Shown: positions 25,745 to 34,410, counted from the first letter of the stretch. The stretch: DNA of 64,000 bases from Parasulfuritortus sp049322515 (GCA_049322515.1 JBMOQW010000012.1:1-64000), one strand, 5' to 3'. Translations and numbers: made by a program. The notes: generated from the letters alone by a model not told the origin.

Positions 25745-25899
25745 TCCTTTTTGTGCAGCCCTGGACAGGCCACCTTTTTCATGGCGTCCGACGGCCCGGC
25801 GCAGACGACCGTCGATAAGCACGGCCCTGGCCCCCTGAGCATCACCCCAGCCCGGGCCCCGCGTCTGGCCCCTTGCTCGAGCCCGTCAGGCAGACCACC

Positions 25900-27054
25900 C
25901 TAATACCCCTTCGCCATGCCCAGCCAGCCGAGCAGCAGGCGGGCCAGACCATACAACGCCCAGGATGCGAACCGGGCATACCAGGGGACGTGGCGCCAGT
26001 CGCGACGGCGGATCTGGTGGGCGCCGCGGGACCGGGCCTGGTCCAGGCTGTTACGTAACCGCATGGCGAAGGCGGGGTCGGTGACCACCACGTTGGCTTC
26101 GCGGGCGAGCACCAGGCTGAACGGGTCGATATTGCTCGATCCCACCGTGGCCCAGGTCTCGTCGATCACCGCCGCCTTGGCGTGCAGCTCGCTGACATGG
26201 AACTCATGGATCTCGATGCCACTTTCCAGGAAATAGCGATAGAGCGCGCGTTCCACCAGCTGGAACCCGCGGTGATCGGAGCGTCCTTGCAGGATCAGCA
26301 CCACGCGCACGCCGCGCGCGGCGGCATCGACCAAGGCCTGGCGGAACCGGCGACCAGGCAGAAAATAGGCATTGGCCAGCCAGATTTCCCGGCGCGCGTG
26401 ACGGATCGCCTGGAGGTAGGCGTCTTCGATGTCGCGCCGGTGGCGCAGGTTGTCGCGCTCCAGGAAGGCCGCGGTCTGCTCGCCCGCGGGGTCGCCCGTG
26501 ACCGGCAGGGCCGCGGTCCTGCGCGGCCGGCGGCCGAGCTGGCTCCAGCGCACTTTCAGCCACAGCCGCCGCACGGAGGTGTAGATGTCGGCCAGCAGCG
26601 GCCCCTGCACCCGGACCGCGTAGTCGTGCCGGCGGCCGGCGCCGGGCAGGGTGTTGAGGTCGTCGATGACATTGATGCCGCCGACGTAAGCCACCCGGGC
26701 ATCGATCACCGCCACCTTGCGATGCATGCGCCGCAGGCGGTGGCGGCGCAGCCGGAAGGTGCCCAGTTCACGCCGAAAGAACAGCAGGGCGACGCCGGCC
26801 AGGCGCAGGCGGGCCGCCAGTTCGGCGGGAAAGCGACGGGCCCCGAAACCGTCCAGCAGGAGGCGCACCTGGACGCCGCGCGCGGCCGCCCGGGTCAGGG
26901 CCTCGAACACGGCCATCCCGGTGGCGTCGGGCTCGAAGATGTAGCTTTCCAGGTGGACCTCGCGACTCGCCGCGTCGAGGTCGGCGATCAGGGCCGGGAA
27001 ATAGGCGGCGCCGCCCTCCAGCAATTCGATCCGGTTGCCCGGACGGGGGATCAT
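25900..27054 (-). CDS. clsB: Phospholipase D-family cardiolipin synthase (ClsB-like)
   Basis: 384 aa with two HKD catalytic motifs: H111-K113-D118 and H291-K293-D298, each followed by a GG/GSSN segment. The protein makes cardiolipin or related lipids at the inner membrane. It lacks the N-terminal membrane helices of ClsA, which fits ClsB; a hydrophobic C-terminal stretch may anchor it. Its start overlaps the stop of the YbhP-like gene by four bases. The same ybhP-clsB pairing exists in Escherichia coli. Confidence 0.9.
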   Translation of the reverse strand: MIPRPGNRIELLEGGAAYFPALIADLDAASREVHLESYIFEPDATGMAVFEALTRAAARGVQVRLLLDGFGARRFPAELAARLRLAGVALLFFRRELGTFRLRRHRLRRMHRKVAVIDARVAYVGGINVIDDLNTLPGAGRRHDYAVRVQGPLLADIYTSVRRLWLKVRWSQLGRRPRRTAALPVTGDPAGEQTAAFLERDNLRHRRDIEDAYLQAIRHARREIWLANAYFLPGRRFRQALVDAAARGVRVVLILQGRSDHRGFQLVERALYRYFLESGIEIHEFHVSELHAKAAVIDETWATVGSSNIDPFSLVLAREANVVVTDPAFAMRLRNSLDQARSRGAHQIRRRDWRHVPWYARFASWALYGLARLLLGWLGMAKGY

Positions 27055-27827
27055 GCCGGATGCAGTTGCGCGCTCAGCGCGGCGTGATCGGACAGCCGCC
27101 GCCAGGCCCGGCCATGGTGTACCCGGGCCGCCGCGACCTGGAAGCCGCGCACGTAGATGCGGTCCAGGGCGAACAGCGGCAGCGCGGCGGGAAAACTGAG
27201 CGCCGGGCGGCCCTGGGTGGCCTCGAACACCTCGGCCAGCCCCAGTTCGCGCGCCAGGTATTCCGGCGCGCGTTGGCGCCAGTCGTTGAAATCGCCAGCC
27301 AGGATCAAGGGTGCGGCGTCGGGCACCAGGTCGCGGATGTGTTCCGAGACCCGCTGCAATTGCTTGCGGCGCCCCTTCTCATGGAGTGCCAGGTGCAAGC
27401 AGATCGCGTGCAGGGGCTGGTCCAGGGCCGGCACGGCGAGCTCGCAATGGAGCAGACCCCGGCTTTCGAAGTGGTGCGAGGAGATGTCCAGGTTGTCCCA
27501 GCGCAGGATCGGGTAGCGCGCCAGGATGGCATTGCCGTGGTGGCCGTGGTCGTAGATGGCGTTCTTGCCATAGGCCATGTCGGTCCACACCCCGGCGGCC
27601 AGGAACTCATGCTGCGGCTCGACCGGCCAGCCCTCGAAACGCCCGGCGTGCTCGGCATGGGAGCCCTGCACTTCTTGCAGAAAGACGATGTCGGCGTTGA
27701 TGACCTTGAGCCGGTCGCGCAGCTCATGGATGACCATGCGCCGGTTGAAAAAGGACAGCCCCTTGTGGATGTTGTAGCTGGCGATGTTGAGCGCGGGGTG
27801 TCCGGCGCCATGGCCTTCCAGGCGCAT
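27051..27827 (-). CDS. Endonuclease/exonuclease/phosphatase family protein (YbhP-like)
   Basis: 258 aa with the EEP fold signatures: NIASYNIHKGLSF at the start, the catalytic Glu in FLQEVQGSH, LILAGDFNDWR, LDRIYVRGF and the terminal SDHAALSA. Members cleave phosphodiester or phosphomonoester bonds in nucleic acids, lipids or inositides. The tight linkage to clsB favours a membrane-lipid role (inference). ATG 27827 forms TGATG with the lipoprotein stop, and clsB starts within its stop. Confidence 0.88.
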   Translation of the reverse strand: MRLEGHGAGHPALNIASYNIHKGLSFFNRRMVIHELRDRLKVINADIVFLQEVQGSHAEHAGRFEGWPVEPQHEFLAAGVWTDMAYGKNAIYDHGHHGNAILARYPILRWDNLDISSHHFESRGLLHCELAVPALDQPLHAICLHLALHEKGRRKQLQRVSEHIRDLVPDAAPLILAGDFNDWRQRAPEYLARELGLAEVFEATQGRPALSFPAALPLFALDRIYVRGFQVAAARVHHGRAWRRLSDHAALSAQLHPA

Positions 27828-28234
27828 CAGTGGCCCCCTTCGGCCGGCTTGGCCGGTGCAGTCTGGGCGGCCTCGCCGTGCGCGGCATCCTTGGCGGCAT
27901 CCTTGGCTGCAGCCTCGCCCGCCTCCGCCGCCGGTTTTTTCTTCTTGGCCTTGCGGGGAATCTCGGCCGGAATCTGGGGCGTGACTGACTCCATCTTGTT
28001 CTTGAGCATGTACTCGTTCATTTCCTTCCAGCCCACGAACACCGCGGATTTGTCCGCCGTGGGATTGAGCCGGTAGCAGTCCTCCAGACCACGCCCCGCG
28101 TGGCGGCAGGCACCGCCGACCGCCTTGCCCTCGGCCTCGACCTTGGCCGGATCGGGAATGCCCATGCGGTCCTTCAAGGCATCGCAGCCGACCACAAGCG
28201 GCAGCAAGGCCAACACGGCAACGACGTGTTTCAT
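27827..28234 (-). CDS. Small lipoprotein with Lys/Ala-rich tail
   Basis: 135 aa. A signal peptide of 16 residues ends in lipobox LVVGC, so C17 would be lipidated. The following 70 residues have two further cysteines (GGACRHAG and EDCYRLN) and an aromatic patch VFVGWKEMNEYM. The C-terminal 45 residues are low complexity, rich in Lys and Ala (RKAKKKKPAAEAGEAAAK), which might contact peptidoglycan or nucleic acid. Family unknown to me. It lies in the operon between nudB and the YbhP-like gene. Confidence 0.8.
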   Translation of the reverse strand: MKHVVAVLALLPLVVGCDALKDRMGIPDPAKVEAEGKAVGGACRHAGRGLEDCYRLNPTADKSAVFVGWKEMNEYMLKNKMESVTPQIPAEIPRKAKKKKPAAEAGEAAAKDAAKDAAHGEAAQTAPAKPAEGGH

Positions 28235-28267
28235 GTCTGGACGATCCTCGCAAACGGGATGCCGGGA

Positions 28268-28708
28268 TTATCGATCATCTTGGCCCAGTCGGCGAATGGC
28301 CTCCGCGTTGCTGGGCGAGAAGCAGGCCTCGGCGGCTTCCCGCCAGGGCAGCCAGCGCCAGGCCAGATGTTCGCCTTCCGCCAGGCGGACCGGCACCGGT
28401 GCCGGCAGCAGCAGGCCGAACACGTGTTCGGTGTTGTGCGTGGTGCCGGGCGGATAGCGATGCCGGTAGCAGTCGTAGATTTCGTAGACATTGCAGTAGC
28501 CCCAGTCGGACAACGCAGGGGGCGTGGCGGCCAGCCCGGTTTCCTCGGCCACTTCACGGATCGCGGTCTCGACCAGGCTTTCGCCGGGCTCCTGGCTGCC
28601 GGTCACCGACTGCCACCAGCCCGGGTGGTCGGCGCGTTCGATCAGCAGCACCTGGCGGTCCGGGGTGTGGATCACCACCAGGACGGAGACTGGAATCTTG
28701 TGGGCCAC
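28268..28708 (-). CDS. nudB: Dihydroneopterin triphosphate diphosphatase (Nudix)
   Basis: 146 aa. The Nudix box GSQEPGESLVETAIREVAEE with TGL matches G-X5-E-X7-REUXEEXGU. The surrounding sequence (VSVLVVIHTPDRQVLLIERAD, GWWQSVTGS) is typical of NudB, which removes pyrophosphate from dihydroneopterin triphosphate in folate synthesis and also hydrolyses dATP. Genomic position near aspS is the conserved one in gamma- and betaproteobacteria. Confidence 0.93.
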   Translation of the reverse strand: MAHKIPVSVLVVIHTPDRQVLLIERADHPGWWQSVTGSQEPGESLVETAIREVAEETGLAATPPALSDWGYCNVYEIYDCYRHRYPPGTTHNTEHVFGLLLPAPVPVRLAEGEHLAWRWLPWREAAEACFSPSNAEAIRRLGQDDR

Positions 28709-28716
28709 TCCCGGGG

Positions 28717-29274
28717 TCAGAACAACTCGATGTCGTTGTCGCTGCCCGCAGCCTGCTGTTTGCGGACGACGTATTCCTCGAGCGCGCGCTTGACGTCGCC
28801 GGTGGCCGCCACGGTGTCGAACATCAGCTTTTCGTCTTCCATGGTGTACTTGGAGCGGATCTGCTGCTGCAAGTCGTGCCAGGCCTGAGGGTTGTAGAGC
28901 CGGCCGGGGTCGCCGACCAGGGTGGTCAGGCTGGCCAGGCTGTGGCTGATGTGGGTCAGGCGCTGGCTCAGGCGGTCATAGAACTGGAAGGCGATGATCG
29001 CCTCCTGCATCTGCTCCGAGACACTCGCCCCCAGGGCCTGGATCGACGCCTTGACCGGGGAATCGGGCAGGGTCTGGGCCACCTCGGTCAGGCCCATGAG
29101 GTTGCCGTACATGCCGGTGAAGGAATGGGTCAGCACGTCAACCGAGCCGTTCGATTCGCGCATGGCCATTTCCATCTGGGCGATGGCCAGGTTGAGCATC
29201 AGGATGGTCTCGCGGACCTGGCTCCAGTCCAGGTCGGGGCGCGCGGCCGTGGAACCAGTCACCAGGGGGTTCAT
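28717..29274 (-). CDS. Conserved all-helical protein with CheZ-like C-terminal motif
   Basis: 185 aa, predicted to be nearly all helix. The segment AIIAFQFYDRLSQRLTHISHSL resembles the core of CheZ-type helical bundles, and the acidic C-terminus ends NDIELF, similar in style to the CheY-binding tail of CheZ. Between them RSKYTMEDEKLMFD is a strong block. I think similar proteins occur near chemotaxis genes in betaproteobacteria, but a CheY-phosphatase role is unproven. ATG 29274 (MNPLVTG) is chosen over TTG 29277. It lies between aspS and nudB. Confidence 0.7.
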   Translation of the reverse strand: MNPLVTGSTAARPDLDWSQVRETILMLNLAIAQMEMAMRESNGSVDVLTHSFTGMYGNLMGLTEVAQTLPDSPVKASIQALGASVSEQMQEAIIAFQFYDRLSQRLTHISHSLASLTTLVGDPGRLYNPQAWHDLQQQIRSKYTMEDEKLMFDTVAATGDVKRALEEYVVRKQQAAGSDNDIELF

Positions 29275-29318
29275 CAAGCGTTCTCCAGTCTCGCGAAGGG
29301 GGCCCGGATGGGATCCAC

Positions 29319-31115
29319 TCAGGCCGGGGTGCCGACGCCGGGCATCGGGTTGCGCAGGCGGATGTGCAGTTCGCGCAATTGCTTCTCGTCGACCTGGTTG
29401 GGCGCGTCGGTCATCAGGCAGCTGGCGCGCTGGGTCTTCGGGAAGGCGATGACGTCGCGGATCGACTCGGCGCCGGTCATCAGGGTGACCAGGCGATCGA
29501 GGCCGAAGGCCAGGCCGCCGTGCGGCGGCGCGCCGAACTGCAGGGCGTCGAGCAGGAAACCGAATTTGTTGCGCCGCTCCTCGGGGCCGATGTTGAGCGC
29601 CTCGAACACCTTCTCCTGGACGTCCTCGCGGTGGATACGGATCGAGCCGCCGCCGACTTCCCAGCCATTCAGCACCATGTCGTAGGCCTTCGACAGGGCG
29701 CGGCCCGGATCGCTGGCGAGCAGCTCGGCGTGGCCGTCCTTGGGTGCGGTGAACGGATGATGCAGGGCATCCCAGCGCTTCTCGTCCTCGTTGTATTCGA
29801 ACATCGGGAAATCGACCACCCAGAGCGGCGCCCAGGCGCGGCCGTCGACGTGGCCCTTCTCGTGGCCGATCTTCAGGCGCAGGGCACCGATGGCGTCGTT
29901 GACCACCTTGGCCTTGTCGGCGCCAAAGAAGATCAGGTCGCCGTTCTGCGCGCCGGTGCGCTCCATGATGGCCGAGAGCGCCGCCGCGTCGAGGTTCTTG
30001 ACGATGGGCGATTGCAGGCCGGTTTCGTTGAGCTGGCTGACGTCGTTGACCTTGATGTAGGCCAGGCCCTTGGCGCCGTAGATCTTGACGAACTCGGTGT
30101 AGCCGTCGATCTCGCCCCGGGTCAGGCTGGCGCCGCCGGGGATGCGCAGGGCGGCGACCCGGCCGTTGGGATCATTGGCGGGACCGGAAAAGACCTTGAA
30201 GGCCACATGCTTGACCGCATCGGTGACCTCGGTCAGCGTCAGGGTGACGCGCAGGTCCGGCTTGTCTGAGCCATAGCGGGCCATGGCCTCGGCGTAGGGC
30301 ATGCGCGGGAAGGGATCGGCCAGGTCGATGTTTTTGGCCTTCTTGAAGGTCTCGCGGATCATGCCCTCGACCAGGGTCATGACATCGTTCTCCTCGACGA
30401 AGGACATTTCCAAATCCACTTGCGTGAACTCGGGCTGGCGGTCAGCGCGCAGATCCTCGTCGCGGAAGCACTTGACGATCTGGAAGTAGCGGTCGTAGCC
30501 GGCCACCATCAGCAACTGCTTGAACAGTTGGGGCGACTGCGGCAGGGCATAGAACATGCCGTCATGGATCCGCGACGGCACCAGGTAGTCGCGCGCGCCT
30601 TCCGGTGTGGAGCGGGTCAGCATCGGGGTCTCGACGTCGATGAAGCCGTGGCTGTCGAGGTAGTCGCGCATCAGCTTGGCGACCCGGTAGCGCAGCATCA
30701 TGTTGGCCTGCATGGCCGGACGGCGCAGGTCGAGGTAGCGATATTGCAGGCGGATGTTCTCGTTGAGGGTGTCGTCGTCGAGCTGGAACGGCGGCGTCTG
30801 CGAGGCGTTGAGCAGTTCCAGCGACTGGGTCAGCACTTCCACCATGCCGGTCGGGATGTTGGCGTTTTCGGTGCCGGCCGGACGCGCGCGCACCTTGCCG
30901 ACCACCTTGAGGACAAATTCCGAGCGCACGTCCTCGGCCAGCTTGAAGGCCTCCGGGGTATCGGGGTCGATCACCACCTGGACGGTGCCTTCGCGGTCGC
31001 GCAGGTCGATGAAGATGACGCCGCCATGGTCGCGCCGGCGATGTGCCCAGCCGCACAAGGTCACGGTGGTGCCGATGTCGGAGGCGCGCACGGCGCCGCA
31101 GTAATGACTACGCAT
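29319..31115 (-). CDS. aspS: Aspartyl-tRNA synthetase, probably non-discriminating
   Basis: Class II synthetase, 598 aa. It has an N-terminal OB-fold anticodon domain, motif 2 with CFRDEDLRADRQPEFTQ, a GAD insertion, and motif 3 GLDRL near the C-terminus. Residues H30-G31 in RRDHGGVIF match the His found at the discriminator position in non-discriminating AspRS of Pseudomonas aeruginosa; such enzymes also make Asp-tRNA(Asn). This predicts GatCAB elsewhere in the genome. It sits 14 bases after DUF502. Confidence 0.97.
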   Translation of the reverse strand: MRSHYCGAVRASDIGTTVTLCGWAHRRRDHGGVIFIDLRDREGTVQVVIDPDTPEAFKLAEDVRSEFVLKVVGKVRARPAGTENANIPTGMVEVLTQSLELLNASQTPPFQLDDDTLNENIRLQYRYLDLRRPAMQANMMLRYRVAKLMRDYLDSHGFIDVETPMLTRSTPEGARDYLVPSRIHDGMFYALPQSPQLFKQLLMVAGYDRYFQIVKCFRDEDLRADRQPEFTQVDLEMSFVEENDVMTLVEGMIRETFKKAKNIDLADPFPRMPYAEAMARYGSDKPDLRVTLTLTEVTDAVKHVAFKVFSGPANDPNGRVAALRIPGGASLTRGEIDGYTEFVKIYGAKGLAYIKVNDVSQLNETGLQSPIVKNLDAAALSAIMERTGAQNGDLIFFGADKAKVVNDAIGALRLKIGHEKGHVDGRAWAPLWVVDFPMFEYNEDEKRWDALHHPFTAPKDGHAELLASDPGRALSKAYDMVLNGWEVGGGSIRIHREDVQEKVFEALNIGPEERRNKFGFLLDALQFGAPPHGGLAFGLDRLVTLMTGAESIRDVIAFPKTQRASCLMTDAPNQVDEKQLRELHIRLRNPMPGVGTPA

Positions 31116-31129
31116 GATGTTTTCCTAGT

Positions 31130-31762
31130 TCAATCGCCGGGGTAGGTGTCCGACTTGGTCTTGTTCTGGGGCGCGGCCACGCCCATGGAGACAATGTATT
31201 TCAGGGCCAGGTCGACGCTGATGTCGAGCTCGACGGTTTCGCAGCGCCGCACGTAGAAGTAAAAGCCGTTCACCGGGCTGGGCGCGGTCGGGATGAACAC
31301 CGCCAGCCATTCCGGCCCCAGTTCAGCGCCGACCTCGGCCGGCACGTTGGTCTGGAAGGCCAGCGACCAGGCCTCGGGATGCGGATAATGGACCAGCAGC
31401 ACTTTGCGGAAGGCATGGCCGTTGCCGGAAAGCAGGGTGTCGGACACCTGCTTGACGCTGCCATAGATCGACTTGACCACCGGGATGCGGTTGAGCAGGC
31501 TCTCCCAGAATCGCACCAGACGCTGGCCGATCAGGTTGCCGGCCAGCACGCCGGTGAGCAGCACCACCAGGACCGTGAGCAACACGCCCAGGCCGGGGAT
31601 CCGAGTGCCCAGCCAGGCTTCCGGGCGCCATGCCTCGGGCAGCAGGAGCAGGGTCTGGTCCATGAATCCGACCAGGGCGGTGATGACCCAGACCGTGATG
31701 CCCAAGGGCACCAGGATCAGAAGACCGGTCAGGAAATGGCGTTTGATATGGGGCGTCGGCAT
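31130..31762 (-). CDS. DUF502 membrane protein
   Basis: 210 aa with two N-terminal membrane helices (about 10-33 and 55-78) and a soluble C-terminal domain. Family signatures are HFLTGLLILVPLGITVWV, IPVVKSIYGSVKQVSD and PVNGFYFYV. Function unknown; it is nearly always between fmdB and aspS in proteobacteria. Its ATG is only four bases from the T-run of a terminator-like hairpin (31766-31801) and has no visible Shine-Dalgarno, so expression may depend on hairpin opening. Confidence 0.9.
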   Translation of the reverse strand: MPTPHIKRHFLTGLLILVPLGITVWVITALVGFMDQTLLLLPEAWRPEAWLGTRIPGLGVLLTVLVVLLTGVLAGNLIGQRLVRFWESLLNRIPVVKSIYGSVKQVSDTLLSGNGHAFRKVLLVHYPHPEAWSLAFQTNVPAEVGAELGPEWLAVFIPTAPSPVNGFYFYVRRCETVELDISVDLALKYIVSMGVAAPQNKTKSDTYPGD

Positions 31763-31765
31763 GGC

Positions 31766-31801
31766 AAAACCCGGTCAGACGCGACACGCGCCTGACCGGG
31801 T
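31766..31801 (-). terminator. Terminator-like hairpin between fmdB and DUF502
   Basis: Perfect 10-bp stem ACCCGGTCAG / CTGACCGGGT (31801-31792 and 31778-31769) with a 13-base loop, then TTTT on the minus strand. It begins 14 bases after the fmdB stop and ends 3-4 bases before the DUF502 start. It could terminate fmdB or attenuate the DUF502-aspS operon. Confidence 0.8.
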
Positions 31802-31815
31802 CATCCGTTCGGCTA

Positions 31816-32067
31816 TCAGTTGGAGGCCGCGCAGGGGCAGCAACCGCCACCACTCGCACCGCACGCGGGCGCGTCCTGCTTGGGCGGGTTCTTGAAATCG
31901 GTGACGTAGTAGCCGTTGCCCTTGAGGGCAAACCCGGCCGCGGTCAGTTGCTTGCTGTACGCGCTGGCGCCGCATTGGGGGCACACGGTCAAGGCCGCGT
32001 CGCTGACTTTCTGCATTTCGTCGGCGGTGTGTCCGCAGGCCTCACACTTGTAGGCATAGATGGGCAT
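31816..32067 (-). CDS. FmdB-family zinc-ribbon protein
   Basis: 83 aa. The N-terminal ribbon MPIYAYKCEACGH ... VCPQCGASAYSKQL has two CXXC pairs that bind zinc. A short middle with FALKGNGYYVTDF is a family signature. The C-terminus ends in a cysteine-rich tail (GCCPCAA). The function is unclear; it is often linked to regulation or to aspS. GGAG is 8 bases before the ATG. Confidence 0.93.
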   Translation of the reverse strand: MPIYAYKCEACGHTADEMQKVSDAALTVCPQCGASAYSKQLTAAGFALKGNGYYVTDFKNPPKQDAPACGASGGGCCPCAASN

Positions 32068-32095
32068 GGTGGTCGCTCCTGAATCGAATTGCCGA

Positions 32096-32101
32096 ATTAT
32101 A
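32096..32101 (-). promoter_or_regulatory. Candidate -10 box upstream of fmdB
   Basis: A perfect TATAAT lies 29 bases upstream of the fmdB ATG. The hexamer 17 bases further up (CCCTGA) is a poor -35. The site is in the 82-base gap between fmdB and the end of the TonB receptor gene, which otherwise holds nothing recognisable. Confidence 0.5.
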
Positions 32102-32149
32102 TCAATGGAATCCGTATCTCAGGGCCACGCTGCAGATTTCAAGCCCCGA

Positions 32150-34252
32150 TCACCAGGACAGGTTCAGGGTGAGGAAGACCTTTTTCTCGATCAGGAACTC
32201 ATCGCCCCGGAACTCGCTGTACGGATCGCCCAGGTTCTGCACGGTCAGGGCCACTTCATCTTCGCTGGCGATCTTGCCCAGGCGCCAGGCCAGCTTGAGG
32301 TCGGTGCGCTGGTAGCCGGGCTGGTCGTCACCATCGTTGAGCCACTCCATGTCATCGACCCGATAATGGCCGACATTCAGGGTCAGGCGATCGGTCAGGG
32401 CCTTGGACCAAAGCAGGCTGAAGCTGTACCTGGGCGCCGTGTTCTCGAAATCCTGCTCCATCAGCGCGGTTTCGGCATCCGCCTGGATATCAGTCACGGC
32501 GTAGCCGACCAGGAAGCGGCCCGCCCAGGGATGGCGCCAGTCCAGCTGGAGGTCGCCGCCCCGGGCCCGGGCCCCGCCCATGTTGTAGAACAGGACATTG
32601 CGTTCCCGGCCCCAGTAGGCGCCCAGGTCCGGTACATCGGGCACGGTGGGCGGCACCTCGAGGACCACGTTGGAATAGCGCATCGTGAACCGGTCCCGGG
32701 CATCGTTCAGGCGGCCCGAGTTGTCGTCGATGGTATTGCGGTAGTCTTCCTGGTAGATCCGTGCATCGATGGCCAGGCCATGGGCCGGAAAGCGGGCCAC
32801 GTAGCCGAGCTCCGTAAAGCGGACTTCTTCCGGTTCCGGCGTCCAATAGGACCACAGCTCGACATCGGCCAGGCGTCCGTCGGTGTAGTAGATCATCTCG
32901 CGCGCCTTGGCGTTGAGCACGGTCGGTGCCCGGTAGCCCCGGCCGGCGCTGAGACGCAGGGTCTGGTTGGGGGTAAGCCGGTAGTTGGCGGCCAACCGGG
33001 GAGAGAACAAAGTGTCGGTGTAGTAATGCTTCTCCACCATGCCCCCCAGGTTGAGCAGCCAGGACGGCGAGGCCTGCCAGGCCAGGTTGGCAAAGCCCTG
33101 CCATTGGGTGCCCCCTTGCCAGTCGAGCCCGGTCAGGTAGCGGTCGGAGCGGACTTGGTCGTGACGCACGCCAGCCCCCCATACCCCGGTCAGCGCCCCT
33201 GAAAAACGGTGGGTCTGCTGGTATTCGAAATCATGACGCTTGATTTCATTGTCGCCCCCCAGATTGACCCACAGGGGCATCTCAGGCGCCCAGCGACCGT
33301 TGTAGGCCAGGATCTCCTCATTGGCCAGGCGATGATAGTAATAGTATTGCAGGGACACTTCCGAATCGCCGCCGTAGGCATGGGTCCAGCCCAGCCTGAG
33401 CAGGGTGTTCTCGGTGGTCCGGTCGTGGGCGTAATAGTAGATCGGGTTGGCCTCACGCTCTTCGCCGATCCGATCGTCGCCGCGGCTGAAGCCGAGCTGG
33501 AGGTCGTACTGATCAGCGCCTGTAGGTGCAAAGTCGAGGTTCAGGTTGACCACGTCCCGGCGCATCTTCTCGCCACCGTTGTAGCGGCCTGAAGTACCGT
33601 ACTGGTTCGGCTCGAAATTCTGCTGGCCGCGCCGGGAAAGCCCGAAACGCCAGCCCAGGTCGCCCTGTTGGCCGCCCGCCGCGACCGCGGCTTCATGGAT
33701 GTCATGATCGCCCTTGCGCAGGCGGAGGCTGAAGCCGGGTTCCTGAACCGGGGCCCGGGTGATGATGTTGACCACCCCCTGGAAGGCATTGGCGCCGTAG
33801 GTGGCGGGCGCGGCATTGCGCACCACTTCGACCCGGTCGATGTCGGCCACCCGGATCGGCAACTCGTCCCAATGCACCCGGCCGTCGAACGGATCGTAGA
33901 CCGAACGGCCATCGATCAACACTTGCAGGCGGCCGGCCCGGGCATCCCCCATGCCGCGGTTGACCACGTTGGCGGCCTTGGTCGGCCAGTCCGCCACCAG
34001 GTAGCCGGGCACCAGGCGCAGCAAATCCTGGATTTCGGTGAACCCGGAGGCGCGGATGGTTTCCCGATCGAGCACGGTCACCGGGGCCGGGGTATCCAGC
34101 GGCGACTGGGATATGCGTGATGCCGTCAACACCATCGGCATCTCGTCGAACGAGGACGCTTCGAGCGTCTCCATGGCGCGCGCTGAACCCGTCGCGGCCA
34201 ATCCCAAAAACAGCCAGATCCACTTCTCCATCATGCCCTCTTTCATGTGCAT
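32150..34252 (-). CDS. TonB-dependent outer-membrane receptor
   Basis: About 700 aa. A signal peptide (EKWIWLFLGLAATGSARA) is followed by a plug domain (about 45-165: TPAPVTVLDRETIRASG, VLIDGRSVYDPFDG, ATYGANAFQGVVNIIT) and a 22-strand barrel ending in aromatic FLTLNLSW. The plug resembles colicin-I/siderophore-type receptors. No iron or cobalamin genes are adjacent, so the ligand is unknown. Several nearby ATGs (34252, 34246, 34234, 34231) make the start uncertain; 34252 has AGGGG four bases upstream. A 21-base palindrome lies about 40 bases upstream. Confidence 0.92.
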   Translation of the reverse strand: MHMKEGMMEKWIWLFLGLAATGSARAMETLEASSFDEMPMVLTASRISQSPLDTPAPVTVLDRETIRASGFTEIQDLLRLVPGYLVADWPTKAANVVNRGMGDARAGRLQVLIDGRSVYDPFDGRVHWDELPIRVADIDRVEVVRNAAPATYGANAFQGVVNIITRAPVQEPGFSLRLRKGDHDIHEAAVAAGGQQGDLGWRFGLSRRGQQNFEPNQYGTSGRYNGGEKMRRDVVNLNLDFAPTGADQYDLQLGFSRGDDRIGEEREANPIYYYAHDRTTENTLLRLGWTHAYGGDSEVSLQYYYYHRLANEEILAYNGRWAPEMPLWVNLGGDNEIKRHDFEYQQTHRFSGALTGVWGAGVRHDQVRSDRYLTGLDWQGGTQWQGFANLAWQASPSWLLNLGGMVEKHYYTDTLFSPRLAANYRLTPNQTLRLSAGRGYRAPTVLNAKAREMIYYTDGRLADVELWSYWTPEPEEVRFTELGYVARFPAHGLAIDARIYQEDYRNTIDDNSGRLNDARDRFTMRYSNVVLEVPPTVPDVPDLGAYWGRERNVLFYNMGGARARGGDLQLDWRHPWAGRFLVGYAVTDIQADAETALMEQDFENTAPRYSFSLLWSKALTDRLTLNVGHYRVDDMEWLNDGDDQPGYQRTDLKLAWRLGKIASEDEVALTVQNLGDPYSEFRGDEFLIEKKVFLTLNLSW

Positions 34253-34292
34253 CGGACCCCTTTACAGCAGGGCCTCGGATCACTGCAAGGCA

Positions 34293-34313
34293 ACGCCAAT
34301 GCGGCATTGGCGT
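34293..34313. promoter_or_regulatory. 21-base perfect palindrome upstream of the TonB receptor gene
   Basis: ACGCCAATGC, one central G, then GCATTGGCGT: a perfect 10-bp dyad in the 158-base gap before the TonB receptor start. It has no T-run on either side and a one-base centre, so it looks more like a dimeric regulator site than a terminator. It does not resemble a Fur box. No other structure stands out in 34253-34410. Confidence 0.55.
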
Positions 34314-34410
34314 GCCAGAAAACGCCATCCACCGACGCCCCGGGCGACGATGAAGTACTAATGTACCAGAACCGGACCTCGATCGTCTTTGGCGGGGGTA
34401 TGACGCCCGG

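Noticed and set aside
25745..25899. Terminator between the convergent Usp and clsB genes
   Set aside because: No stem with an adjacent T-run was found in this 155-base gap.
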